DNA of 64,000 nt from assembly GCF_035046505.1 (NCBI RefSeq), contig NC_089827.1:17483353-17547352 (forward strand). Direction: 5' to 3'. A program made the translations under genes and the position numbers. The notes beneath the pieces were generated by a model. It was not told the DNA's origin and made no database searches. It worked only from the letters and a program-made list of their open reading frames with translations. The stretch comes from Tiliqua scincoides. Lineage: Eukaryota > Chordata > Lepidosauria > Squamata > Scincidae. Below are positions 11,738 to 22,495 of the stretch, piece by piece (position 1 is the first letter of the stretch; each line of letters opens with the position of its first letter).

Positions 11738-12238
11738 TGTTAAAGTTGTAAGAGATGGAACCTTGGCTTTCCCCAGGAGTGAGCAGGGTGCACAAACACA
11801 GCATACACAGCAGAGTCCTTTCAATGCAGCAGTTGTATTATAGAGCAAAGGTTTTTACAAGTAGAGTAGTCAGCAAACAGTCCAAGTCATATACAATGAG
11901 CAGTCAGTTCAGTATCAACAAATCCAAATCAGCTTTCCACAATACACAGTCAAAGTTCAGTCCATAGTCAGTAACATCATATACATACAGTATCCAGCCT
12001 CTTCAGTCACTGGCAGCACTCTAACAGTAATCACCATCAACTCTCCTACTGCTGCACTTGAGGCTCCTTCTGACTATCCTCATATAGTCAGCTCAGCCAA
12101 TCAGTACTGGCCTTGGTCACACCCAGGGTGTGCCTGTCCCAGGTGCTTGCTGATTCCAGCTGAATCGTCAGTCCACACCTGCTCCCTGAACCAACATGTA
12201 AGCCTTGGTTCTGCATTTACTCAGAACACAAGCTGACA
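11738..12238 (-). mobile_element. Solo LTR of an LTR retrotransposon or endogenous retrovirus
   Basis: A 501-bp block that begins TGTTAAAG and ends GCTGACA on the plus strand, so it has the TG...CA ends of an LTR in either orientation. It is flanked by a perfect 5-bp duplication, TATTC (11733-11737 and 12239-12243). A promoter-like CTATATGAGG on the minus strand favours minus orientation, starting TGTCAGC. There is no second LTR and no internal region, so it is the product of LTR-LTR recombination. The intact duplication suggests moderate age. The family is not certain; the second LTR-like block near 48.8 kb also begins TGTCAGC. Confidence 0.85.
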
Positions 12239-12243
12239 TATTC

Positions 12244-13484
12244 TTGGGTGTATTCGGAGTGCTGAATCCAAAAATGGCATCGGTTTTGCCTGTTTGGCTC
12301 TAATTTTGGGGATACAGCATAGCCTCATCAGTGAACAGTTCAAGCAGCTTCCTCGTGAGGAAGCCTTGGCATAGGGGAGTGAATTGGAATGCTTTTCTCT
12401 GCAGTGGGATGACCAGTGGGGCAGTAAGGGGCATGAGCGCTGCTTCTCTCATCCCTCCGGCTCCTTCAACTTGCTGCCCTACATGAAAGCTTCAGGTTAT
12501 ATTGTCTGTGGGCTGGCCCTCCTCTGGGGCTTGTGTTTCTTGAAAGCAGGCCTCCCAGGCCACATGTCAAACCACAATTTGAAACTAAGGAGAACTGTCC
12601 AAGACTCGCCAGAGATATGCTTCTGGGGGCAGCACAGGTTTTTGAAACCTGATTCCAGTACTACAGGGTTAATTTCCTAGCCTGCAAAATAACCTCTAAA
12701 GTTTTTATACCTCTTCTAATACTGACCTCTCTACAATTATTTCTGGACGTAGTTGATTTGATCAGTCGGTCCTCCCTTTCACCTACGGCTACATGGGTGA
12801 CACAAGCTGTGAAAACAAGGAAAATGCAAACTTGTGGCACACTTTAAAATCCATCAGCCGCAGGGATCCAGGCAAACAAACCTGATTGCAGAATGTCATT
12901 AAGTGACTTTCAGACTGAACATCTCAGCTCCCTGGGTTTTGTTAATTTCAAGCTCATCATCATTAACACCCTACTAAAAACCATCAAACCTTAAAATTAT
13001 TTTTTTTTAAAAAACTCCTTCATATGCCACGCATAAAGTAGACATAAACTACGCCTCCTTCATCTGTGACTCATATATATTTGTGTGCGCTGGGGAAAAA
13101 ATATGATACCCAAATGCACGGAAGCCATTCATATTTTTGCATTGAAATTATTTCAGACCAGCAGACTACTTTCATCTGTGGTTTTATAAAATTATTGCGC
13201 TCTAAGGGCGATCCTCAGTCATTCAGAATCAGATTGGAGCCAACAGCGTATTTTTATGGCTCCGTTATGATATACAAAATGCCACCTTTGGAAAAAAAAG
13301 GAGGACATGATGAAGGTGCTTGCCTGTTAAAATGCACCAGTCGGATAGAACATAGTGAGCCTCCAGGGCTCTCTTCTAAAATGGGAGTAGGTCTATCACT
13401 ATATCTCTAATACGGTTGCTTGTGCCTTTTCTTTGCTGTATGTTGAGTTTTATGTTCACTTCATGCATTTGATTTTTAGGTGTA
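12244..13484. other. Repeat-poor sequence with a conserved-looking core
   Basis: The part from about 13.03 to 13.35 kb contains the longest plus-strand frame here (114 codons at 13066), but it shows no domain. Its composition and scattered CpGs look more like conserved non-coding DNA than an exon: I see no convincing splice pair around it. A GC-richer block at 12.38-12.66 kb is unassigned. Confidence 0.4.
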
Positions 13485-13492
13485 CACCAAAG

Positions 13493-13769
13493 CAGTGCCA
13501 TAGCTACATGGGGGCAGTGATGTAAGTACTGCAGGTGCCACAACGCACCATATAAGCAGCTCCTCCCACCCGATGTCGGAGCCATTCTGACGTCACTGTC
13601 CGGAATGTTCTGTTGCTTTTGCATTGAAATTACTTTAAACCAACAGACCACTTCCACCTGTTGCTGCTCAGAATGGCTCCGACGAGGCGAGAGGTAGTTT
13701 CCCCTTACACAACACATTGCAGTGCCTGTAGTATTTTAATGCACCACCCCTCCTGTAGCTATGCCACGG
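13493..13769. mobile_element. hAT MITE, about 277 bp
   Basis: Starts CAGTGCCATAGCTACATGGG and ends with the inverse of TCCGTGGCATAGCTACAGG. Interior GGAGCCATTC words are shared with the 705 and 3184 elements. Flanks CACCAAAG and AGCCTAAG match poorly (5 of 8), so the duplication is weak. Confidence 0.75.
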
Positions 13770-13803
13770 AGCCTAAGAAATAAGTGCGAATGCAACTGGT
13801 TGG

Positions 13804-13852
13804 TTGGCAACCTTCCATCTCGAAAGACTATGGTATAAGCCTACAGCACCTG

Positions 13853-13883
<31 letters not shown>

Positions 13884-13942
13884 AACCAGGCCTGACCCTG
13901 CTTAGCTTCCGAGATCAGATGAGATTGGGCACGTGCAGGGTA
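13804..13942 (-). mobile_element. 5S rRNA-derived SINE
   Basis: On the minus strand: an almost complete vertebrate 5S rRNA (AGCTAAGCAGGGTCAGGCC, GGTTAGTACTTGGATGGGAG, GGTGCTGTAGGCTT) followed by the 34-nt tail ATACCATAGTCTTTCGAGA... ending GTTGCCAACC. The 5S part supplies the internal pol III control regions. The tail matches the LINE 3' end at 28464-28497. One side of the tail hairpin is changed in this copy. Confidence 0.92.
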
Positions 13943-15554
13943 ACACATCCAATACACATACAAAAGCACATAACAGGGAACTAGGATTCGCTGTGTCTCC
14001 TGACATCTTATCGGGAATTATTGCCATGTTTTAGAATGATGTCATCATAGAATTATAGTGTCAGGAAGGACCAAATGGCTATCCAGTAACTCTCCAATTA
14101 AGGCAGAAGCACAGACCCCCCAACAGCCACCTGCATATCATCCTACACAACCCGGCTATGGAGGCCTTATCAGCAATAGGCTTATGACACAGTAACGGCA
14201 ACTGTGATTGAGTCCTTCATTCTTCCCGATGAGATGTGTATCTCAATATCGGAAGGCACAGTAGTTCAGTCTTTAGGCATGGCTATTTCTCAAGCAGCCA
14301 AACACATCCCAAACTGCAGGCGTTTAGATTACTTGAATGGGTATATTGTGCGAGATTTCATCCGGAATTAACTCTCCATATATTTAGCCCTAATATACAG
14401 TAAACAACCAAATAAGATTTTGATACCACATGAAAGAAGGATGGAAATAAACAGAGAACTGTCTCTTGATGGACACTGATAGGTTATTATTCACCATGAC
14501 CTAATTTCCTCCCCATTTCAGCTGCCCAAGGCAATGAATAAAGTATTAAGTGATATTATAGAGTGAAATATGATTTTTTTTTGCTCCAATCTGAGAAAAT
14601 GATCTACCATTAAAAAATAAATGTACACCGTTCTTTCCCCCAGAATGCATTTCAAAGGTGCCGATTGTTGCAATGTTGCAAAGTCACAGTAATTTCAACC
14701 ATAGAGCCATCCCATCAAGCCATACCATTTTCTATGGTAAGTACTATTATTTCCACTATATTTTCTTGAGTAGCAAATACTTATGTGGCCTTCAAAGAAT
14801 TTAATTTAAGAGGAACATAAGCAGAATGTAGAATTCCTATCTTAACACGTAGCTACTCATTGGAAATACTAGCCAATGAGTACTGCTTTCTATTCAGCAG
14901 GCATGCAGTATCCCTTCTTTGTTTCCTAGTGTGATCAAAGCAGAAACCAACATACAAATGCACTCTCAAGTCTGGTGCAATTTTTTTTGTCTTCTTTCAT
15001 AAAGAAGACAAGAAGCTTTTAAATGCAGGATATATTTACTGATGAAGATGGGGGGAAATTCATAATGAGCAACAAAGTGCAAATTAGCGTTTATGACAAT
15101 TTATACGTATTTCAGTGAAAATTAATCAAGACAATTCTGTGATTATAGCTTTCTTGCTCTTTAATGGGACATGAAATGGAAATAACATATACATGAAAAT
15201 TCATTTCTAAGTACCGTATGGAAATTTATGCATCACGTGCAGGAATTTCTCCTTGATGTGATTGACTTTTTCTTGTAAACTGAAACTAAAAACCATTGTA
15301 TTTTGAAAGAAGAAAAGGAGCATTGTAGTAAAATGAAATTTGCTGGTCTGCATCAGACCATAACAAACATTTTAACATCTGCTAAACACAATAAATATAT
15401 CCACTCACATGTGAAGTTGAAATGCAGAAGAAAACACTTAGGGATAAAAATAAGAATGTAAATGAGCTTAATTTTTTTTTTTTACAATTAACTAACAATT
15501 ATATTAATCCAACTTCAGAAGAAATATCTAATGCCTTATTAAACTCTGGCTTAA
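13943..15554. other. Repeat-poor, AT-rich sequence
   Basis: No transposon ends or coding domains. The 14.16-14.36 kb part has CpGs and homeodomain-like words and may be conserved. A near-palindromic TTTTTTTGTCTTCTTTCAT / AAAGAAGACAAGAAG pair occurs at 14.98-15.02 kb. Confidence 0.4.
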
Positions 15555-15735
15555 GAACATAAGAAGAGTTCCACTGGATCAGGCCAAAGGCCCATCTAGG
15601 TTTCCTTTGAGGTTTCCTGTTTCCTGTTCCTCACACTGGTCAACCAGATGCCTTTGGGAGTACACAAGACAACAATATACCTGCATCTTGATGCCCTCTC
15701 TCTCATCTGGCATTCTCAGGTAGTCTTGTAAGAGG
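15555..15735 (-). mobile_element. CR1 LINE 3' end, antisense
   Basis: Plus strand begins GAACATAAGAAGAGTTCCAC, then TGGATCAGGCCAAAGGCCCA and a diverged copy of the segment that reads GGCATTCTGTCATAGCCC-like in other copies. This is the inverse of the 3' untranslated end seen at 33.38-33.73 kb. 5'-truncated, as usual for CR1. Confidence 0.8.
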
Positions 15736-15869
15736 TTTAGATTTACTTGTTTAAAAGAAAGATGATAGCTGGAGCAATTCTGAAATGGTGTGGGATACTC
15801 TGGCATGGTTTTCTAAAGTCTCTTCTCTGACTTTTTTGGTGAAACTATGAGCAGTGAAGATTGATAAGA

Positions 15870-16066
15870 CATTGGCTTCAATCCAATGAACACTGACCCA
15901 TGAATAAACCCCACTGAAAACAGACTTATTTTTGAGTAAACAAACATAGGATTGGATTGCGCCATTAATGACTTACAGCCCAAATCTATGTGTGTCTACT
16001 CAGAAGTAAGTCCTATTATAGCCAATGAGACGTTCTCCCTTGTAAGCATGGATAGGATTGCAGCCT
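15870..16066. mobile_element. Two short palindromic MITE copies
   Basis: Two neighbouring modules, each bounded by AATCC/GGATT-type ends: 15870-15962 (CTTCAATCCAATG ... GGATTGGATTGCGCC) and 15974-16066 (CAGCCCAAATCTATG ... GGATAGGATTGCAGCC). Each contains CTACTCAGAAGTAAG or a decayed form of it. The same module is embedded in the hAT at 46036 and in parts of 25.97-26.05 kb. No coding capacity. Confidence 0.65.
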
Positions 16067-16466
16067 TAATCCTAAAACTTCATGTGTTGGATAAGGAATA
16101 CCACCAGTTTCACAATACACATGTTTAAAAATGAGCATATTTTAACCACTAACTACATAGTAACTAAGATCCTATGGATGTTTGATAGCTGAAATCAGAT
16201 ATAATAAGGGACAGTTGTAGCATTCATTGGCTGAAATATCCATGGGTGAAGAAGCCATCACAGATCATTCATTACAGGCAGAGGTTGGAACATCTGATGG
16301 CCTGTCAAATTCAGTACTTTTCAATGACGGACACATAGCTGGAAGAGAATCATAGAGACAGCTGAAGTGGCAATGAACAAACATGGTTTAAATGTTTTAT
16401 TCCCATTGTTATCAATTTTACATAGGGAATGTTTTGATCTAATTCTTTCATGAACTGCAATCTATA
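16067..16466. other. Single-copy sequence
   Basis: Nothing recognised. Confidence 0.4.
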
Positions 16467-16474
16467 CCCCAAAC

Positions 16475-16930
16475 CAGGGCTTTTCAAACTGGGGCGTTGC
16501 AACGCCCCAGCCTGCGGGCCCTGGCCCCTGCCACCTTAAGGGGCGGGGGCAGCCTTACACGTGCCCAAGCCCCTGCAGCCTCCCGGGGGTGCGGGGAGCC
16601 CGGTGCAACCTGTAGCAGGGCTCCCCTCAGCAGTGAAAGTAGATGCGGAGCGATCACGCTCCACTTCCGCTTTAGCAGAGGCGGGGCGCGATTGCTCCAC
16701 ATCTATTTTCACTGCTATGGGGAACCCTGCTACAGGTTGCGCCGGGCTCCCCGCACACCTGGGAGGCTACAGGGGCTTGGGTACGTGTACCCATGCCCCT
16801 GCAGCCCCCCTGAGTGGTGCAATCCTGGGGATTGCGCTGCTGCCTTTCCCCACCCCTGCTGCCTCCCTCCTCCCGCCCACGCAAGAACTTAGTGGCTCTC
16901 AAACTCTCCCAGAGAGTTTGAGGACCACTG
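16475..16930. mobile_element. GC-rich palindromic hAT element
   Basis: Starts CAGGGCTTTTCAAACTGG and ends TTTGAGGACCACTG. Flanks CCCCAAAC and CCCGAAAC match at 7 of 8. The two halves are long inverted copies: AGTGAAAGTAGATGCGGAGC answers to GCTCCACATCTATTTTCACT, and the GGGGAGCCCGG-type block appears on both arms. Several 130-140-codon frames on both strands are a result of the high GC content, not genes. A half copy is at 41.56 kb. Confidence 0.85.
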
Positions 16931-16938
16931 CCCGAAAC

Positions 16939-17570
16939 CAATGCTTTTTGATCAGTGTGGTGGAACTACTAATTTTAGCAAGTGCTACTTGACCTTGTAA
17001 ATTATTCTGCATATGCTTGCAGTACTGCTGAGGCCACAGGCACCATGTGCCACTGGGCCAACTAGTTTGTGCCAACTAGCTGACCAGAGTAGTAGTAAGG
17101 TGCAGTTGTGTGGCAGCCCAGATCTTGCCTTTCAAAAGATGCACAGCTTTGGAGGGGGAGGAGGCAGAGTTGAAGATAGATGAAGAAACACCAGTAAAAG
17201 AAGTTTCTTTTCTTTGCTGCAAGAACTACTGTGTCGTGAGCTGTGTGGTCCCTACACGTAACAGTCATCCCGGAAGCTGTGGCATTTCCAAAGCAAAGGT
17301 ATCCGCAAAAGTGGTACCTGCAAAACAGTAGAAGTAATAAATACTAAAAGCTTTGTCCCAAACCATTATTTCCTCTGCCTCCATGGTGCAGTGTGATAAA
17401 TCTTGAAGTGCAGGAACTCTTTCTGTTAGCCTTGCCCACAGCCAAGTGATTCCCCCAAAGCTGCACAACCTTGATCACCCAAAAAGATATAAGACAGCTT
17501 GCTTCCTATGTTCGGTGATGGAAAGTCAACAGGACTTGATAAGATTGAGGTACATCAGGAGATTAATAAA
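16939..17570. other. Single-copy sequence
   Basis: No element ends recognised. Open frames of 67-73 codons on both strands near 17.1-17.4 kb have no domain. Confidence 0.35.
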
Positions 17571-17607
17571 AATAATAAAAATAAAAAAAAATAAAAAATA
17601 AAAAATA

Positions 17608-17655
<48 letters not shown>
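17571..17655. repeat. (AAT)n microsatellite
   Basis: AAAAATAAAAA-type run that turns into about 17 AAT/TAA repeats. It is the 3' tail of the adjoining antisense LINE copy. Confidence 0.95.
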
Positions 17656-17658
<3 letters not shown>

Positions 17659-18250
17659 TTTATTTTTATCCCGCCTTTCTCCCCAAAGGGACTCAAGGCG
17701 GCTTACAACATATAAAAACAGAATTTAAAAACAAATAAAAACATATTAACATATAAACTTTATTTTTTATCCCGCCCTTCACCCCAAAGGGACTCAGGGC
17801 GGTTTACAACATATTAAAAAAAACAGATTAAAACATAACTTAACAGATAAAAACATATTAAAAACACATTAAGAGAAACCATAAAAACAGTAATCAAATA
17901 AAAGAATAAAAAGAGCATAAAACAGCAGTTCAAGGAGGAATCACGCCTGTAAAAAACTAAAAGATGTATAAAAGATGTTAAAAAGGTCATAGAGTCAGAA
18001 GGCTTGTGTAAACAACAAGGTCTTCAGGCCTCGCCGAAAGGTCTCGAGGGAGGGAGCCATTCTCAAGTCAAGGGGAAGGGAATTCCATAACATTGGTGCC
18101 ACTACTGAGAAGGCCCTATTTCTTGCCGCCGCCCCACATACCTCTTTAGGCGGCGGCACATGTAAAAAGGCCTTCTCTGATGACCTGAGAGGACGAGCCG
18201 GATTGTACGGGAGTAGGCGATCTCAAAGATAGCCTGGCCCAGAGCAGTAT
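17651..18250 (-). mobile_element. L2/CR1-group LINE 3' region, antisense, with a second 3' end inserted
   Basis: Two successive 3' ends appear: TTATTTTTATCCCGCCTTTCTCC...GGGACTCAAGGCGGCTTAC (17657-17705) and TTTATTTTTTATCCCGCCC...GGGACTCAGGGCGGTTTAC (17759-17810). The first is a roughly 100-bp 5'-truncated copy sitting in or beside the tail of the longer one. The longer copy runs to about 18250 and on the minus strand includes the AAGGCCTTTTTACATGTG.., GGGCCTTCTCAGTAGTGG.. and CTTTCGGCGAGGCCT blocks that adjoin the LINE ORF2 C-terminus in squamates. No intact frame. Confidence 0.8.
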
Positions 18251-18267
18251 AGGGTTAGGGTTAGGGT
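18251..18267. repeat. Short telomere-like (TTAGGG) run
   Basis: AGGGTTAGGGTTAGGGT, under three hexamer units. It falls exactly where the LINE consensus has a TATAGGGCTTTAAAGGTT-like stretch, so local slippage explains it as well as any telomeric origin. Confidence 0.6.
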
Positions 18268-20125
18268 AAAGGTTGAGAAACTCTTATATAGAGATTCTAT
18301 GGTCTCCAATTTGTTTCTGTCCCCATTATATTTTGACTGCTCACTGAAGTTGACCAGATCTTCCTATCAGGAAACAGACTGACGATTGCTTTCGTTTTTG
18401 CTCACAATAAAACAATCACTCTGAACCATCCTGGATTTCCATGTAGCTCTATCAGTGTCATATGCATGCAAGGACTACTTCCTACAAATGCATTTTTTTT
18501 TTTTTTGCTTTATTTTCTTGTGGGTCAATCTTTTCTTTGGGTCAATCTCTGTTAAATGTGGCTTATGAAGCGGTTATCTAAGGCAAAGCCGGCTTGCAAA
18601 TGACATTTTTGAAAGGCGGGCAGTGATACAAAATGGAGAACTCAAGCCATTTTACCAGCTGCCCATTAAATCGAGGTTAAGAGATAAATCACCACAGATG
18701 GAAAAAATCTGTGTGGCAGGAATTGTGCTTAGTACAAACTCAGTGGAAAGGCACATATTCACTCCTTTGCTTGCATGTCTTCCTAACATTGGGGGGGGGG
18801 GGAAAGATTTCATGTACAGAAAACAATTTTAAAACTGGATCAAAAGATGGAAGTTCCGGCAAAGAAGAATATTGGAGATAATCAGACACAGGATTGGCAG
18901 TGACAGAGATGGAGAGGAGGAAAAGAAAAAGAAAAGACTAAAGGGAGGTTTCTCAAACCAGATGATTGTTGAAAAATGTTTGTATGACATGCACATCAAT
19001 GGATACATAGTGGCAGTTGAAACCCAGGAAAAGAAACCATATAGAGAGCAGAGCATCAGAAGAGAAGTTGCTGAAATTTCCCGTAATATGTCTACAAACA
19101 AAGAGGTCAGGAAGTTCCATGTTGAAGAGGCATTTCTTTAAATTAAAAAAAAAAGAAAAAATAAGTCTGAAATCCCTAATGTCCTATGAAACAGAACGGC
19201 AATTTTCCAGGAATTGAAAGTATAAACAGTCTTTTCAAACAATTGCACACAGTTAATTGTTGACTATCTTTAATTAATATGGAGAAAGGCATTATACCTC
19301 CAGCACTTCGGAAAGCTGTTCTTCAATTGTCATAATTGATCTTTATTTAATGGTTCCACCTGAGAATTATTTATCTTCTTTTCCTCCTGTTGGTTTCCTC
19401 CTAGCTTATAAATCGCATCCAGTTATCAGTAATAGCCACTAATTCTCTTTATAGAGAGTTCCAGTTATTCCTTCCACTCTGTTTTCTTAAGACACATTCA
19501 GGTTTGAATTGTATGAACTGCTTGCTTTCCAAATCTATAAACTATATCATATCTAGGTAAGGAATTATTAAATTGCAGTTATGACTAAAAATAAAATAGA
19601 AATGAAACTCCGATGACAACTTGGCCTGAGCCGAGGTGATCTGGTTCAAGTAGAAAAGTATATACATCCCCTCCATGCTCAGTTTTGATGTTCTGGAGAG
19701 CTATGGAAATCCACATTATAGAGACACATTGAAAATGAAAATTCTTCATCCCTTATTTTGTGAGTGAAATGCACATTTAAAGTAATCACAATGATAATAT
19801 ACTGGATAGAAATCATATACAGACCCCACTATCCCATCTGATAAAAATTTTATTTTCTGCAGAGGATTATAGACATCAGTGTGTTTAGTTTCAATACAAC
19901 ATTTTAAAGGTTCAAATGCTAACCACCCACTATATTTCAAGAATCACTGGATGTTAACCACACTATATTGGCTTTTTGACAGGATGCAGCATACTATTTA
20001 TTATGTGGCAGTTCACTATTTTGTGCATAGAACTGCTGAAATGTATTTATTTGTAGGTATTTTTATCTCGTTCTTCTTTTACCCAAAGTGTGGCTTGCAC
20101 AGTTGAAAACAACAATAAATACAAA
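18268..20125. other. AT-rich single-copy sequence
   Basis: No repeat termini recognised. A plus-strand frame at 18872-19141 (89 codons, very Lys/Glu/Arg-rich) has no domain I know, and its charge bias comes from an AGAAAAAG-rich tract. A G run of 12 lies at 18790. Confidence 0.4.
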
Positions 20126-20129
20126 ACTA

Positions 20130-20345
20130 TTTATGTATTATTATTTCTTTTCCACTTTTTTATACCTCCCTTCCTCCAAGGAGCTCAGGGTGGTGTACAT
20201 AGCTCCTCCCCTCATTTTGTCCTCACAACAACCCTATAAGGTAGGTGAGGCTGAGGCTGAGAGAGAGAGTGACTGGCCTGAGGTCACCCAGGAAGCCTCA
20301 TGGCTGAGCAGGGATTTGAACTGGGACCCGGGACCTTCCAGATTA
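20130..20345 (-). mobile_element. CORE-SINE/MIR-like tRNA SINE
   Basis: Minus strand reads: a tRNA-like head with B-box-like CAGTTCAAATCCC, then GGGTGACCTCAGGCCAGTCA, then CTCACCTACCTTATAGGGTT followed by GTTGTGAGGACAAAATGA, and a tail CACCCTGAGCTCCTTGGAGG. These blocks follow the order of the mammalian MIR/CORE-SINE core (GACCTTGGGC.AGTCAC; CCTACCTCA.AGGGTTGTTGTGAGG). Its head end abuts the 5S SINE that follows. Confidence 0.75.
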
Positions 20346-20487
20346 GCAGCAACTGTTACCCTGCACATGCCTGATCTCAGAAGCTAAGCAGGGTCAGGCC
20401 TGGTTAGTACTTGGATGAGAGACCTCCTGGGAATACCAGGTGCTGTAGGCTTATACCATAGTCTTTCGAGACTGAAGGTTGCCAACC
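20346..20487 (+). mobile_element. 5S rRNA-derived SINE
   Basis: 5S-like block from GTTACCCTGCACATGCC through GGTGCTGTAGGCTT, then the tail with hairpin AGTCTTTCGAGACT (20460-20473) and end GTTGCCAACC. About ten bases of the GATCTCGTCTGATCTC region are missing, so its A-box side is shortened. It lies directly against the MIR-like SINE. Confidence 0.93.
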
Positions 20488-20490
20488 TTC

Positions 20491-22086
20491 CAGGTTAAAC
20501 TGAAGCAACCATTTTATCTGGTCACCCTGTTGGTGGGGGCCCTCATCTCTGTCTGTCTGTCTGTCTGCTTGCCTCCACTGCTCCTCTTTCTCCTCTTTCT
20601 CCTTCCACTGCCTAGATTGGACCAAGAAGAAAAGGAAAGGAGAGGAAAGTGCTGATGTTGAACTTTGGAGAATGGGAGTAGCAGAAGCTGGCAGATCATC
20701 AGGTAAAGGGGGGAGCATTTGGCATACTGGGTGAAAAGATAACTGCCAGTATCCCCACTCTCATGTACACCAGACATCCATGACAATGGCTGTTCAAAAA
20801 TCTGCACAGGGCCCTGAAAAGCAGATTATTTTGCAGAACAGAAAATGTGTCCTTTCAACTATATGTTCATATTTTTATTTTTTTAAGATTAATGCTATTA
20901 AGCTACACTTTGGCTCATGCCAAACTTTGGAATAATCATATTAAAGCTGATGTCCACGGGAAGGCTTCCAAGGTTCCAAGACTTCTCCAGAACCTGAGGT
21001 TTGGGCACAGTGACCTTAGAAATTCAGGTGTGCCTGCCAACTGGTGACACAGTACGATGCACTTAGCAAAGGTCCCATTTGGTCTGCAGCCTGCTGGTTG
21101 CTGCAGCTGCGACTCTGGCTCCAATTCATGCAGTACCTTTTCCAGGTACACCAAGAGCTTGCCTAGCCTGTCTCAGCTGGAAGCCAGTACTTGCCGTATT
21201 TCACATTGTTGTTAGTTCTTGCTCTGTATTTTCAGTTCTGTCTTGCTTTTGGTAGTTTTTGATTATGAAACTTCAAGCGTCCATGAGAAGGCAAAGGTGC
21301 ATTTAGGTAGCCCAGTTCAGACACCAGTTGGGGGCTAATTGGTTCATGAATTACAGCCTTTCAGGGTCAAAGCACAGCTGTGGCTCCATTGCGAAGGATT
21401 TCAAATGTTCCTGGCCCTTGTTAATTCTCACATCGTCAGTTCACAGGCTAGCAGAAGAAGAAAAAAATGTGATTCCCCCCAAATACCACATGATATCCAA
21501 ACCTTACATTTCAGAATCCTTGAAGCAGTGGCTTTCATGGTGAGCATTTCCTTCAGAAACCATCTTGTGTTTCACCATCAGTTTAAACATCAGTAAATCT
21601 TACTGATGATTAGATAGAAATAACCCTCTGAAGAACAAAAAGTGTTCAGATACAGGATGAGAAGATCAATGTGAAATGTTCTAGTTTGTTGTACATCTCA
21701 ATAGATGGTTGTACATCTCAGTCCTTTTACTGACACCACCCAATCCATCAGCTGCAGCTGCTGCATTGTGCCCCAGAATTCCTAGCAGATTCCAGGTAGC
21801 ACCAGTGTGTGACTCCCTTTGTTAACTGTGTCACACCCCAAAATGCCTTGTAGCTTCTAGGCAGCTTCCAGTGCACGACTCACCAAAAATCAGGTTGTGA
21901 CCCACAGGTGAGTTGCAACCCACAGTCTGAAAACTGCTGTTATTGGGAGTAAGTAGAACAACAATGCCTGCAAGACTGGATCTAAGGGGGAGCCATGGGT
22001 GCATGCCCCCCCAAACTATTGCAGCAGCAGGGAGCAAAGTCGGGAGGCAAGGGACCACCGACTACATAGGGCATTGGTGGCCGACA
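20491..22086. other. Single-copy sequence with minor repeats
   Basis: A piece of a hAT-type terminus, TATCTGGTCACCCTG, occurs at 20514-20528. A (TCTG)n run lies at 20551-20568. The 21.75-21.94 kb part ends in CAGTCTGAAAACTGC and holds ACCAGTGTGTGACTC-type words, likely a decayed hAT. Nothing else recognised. Confidence 0.45.
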
Positions 22087-22495
22087 GAGCTGAGTTGGAA
22101 TGGGACCCCAGGTCTACCTGACAGGTAGACCTAGATTCCATGTCCAGGTGGGAGCCCAGTTCTACCTGCCCAGTAAACAACCATAGAGGCCATAACCTCA
22201 ACTGGGAACCCGGGTCTACCCAGCAAGTAGATCTGGGGTCCAAATTCAGGTGGGTGCCCAGGTCTACCAAGCAAATGACCACAGAGGCCATAAGCTCAAC
22301 TGGGAGCCCAGGTCTACCCCTCAGGTAGATCTGGGCTCCAAGTTCAGGCAAGAGCCCAGATCTACCCATCCAGCAATCAGCCATAGAAGCCATAAGCTCA
22401 ACCAGGAGCCCAGGTCTACCCAGAAGGTAGATCTAGGCTCCAAGTCTGGGCTGGAGCCCAGGTCTACCCATCTGACTGACCTGGGCTCTGGAGTT
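22087..22495. repeat. Minisatellite, unit about 98-102 bp, about four copies
   Basis: Successive units begin near 22087, 22180, 22278 and 22380, each with (A)CCATAGAGGCCATAAGCTCA, GGAGCCCAGGTCTACC and GGTAGATCTGGGCTCCAAG. The unit itself contains inverted GGTCTACC/GGTAGATC words, so both strands encode similar repeated peptides (W-EPRST..VDLGSK). These frames (103 codons plus, 125 codons minus) are products of the repeat. Confidence 0.85.

Noticed and set aside
16497-16992. Overlapping 131- and 143-codon frames
   Set aside because: They lie in a GC-rich palindromic hAT element where stop codons are scarce; neither has a recognisable domain.
18872-19141. 89-codon Lys/Glu-rich frame as a small gene
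   Set aside because: Charge bias stems from an A/G-rich tract; no domain, promoter or splice support seen.
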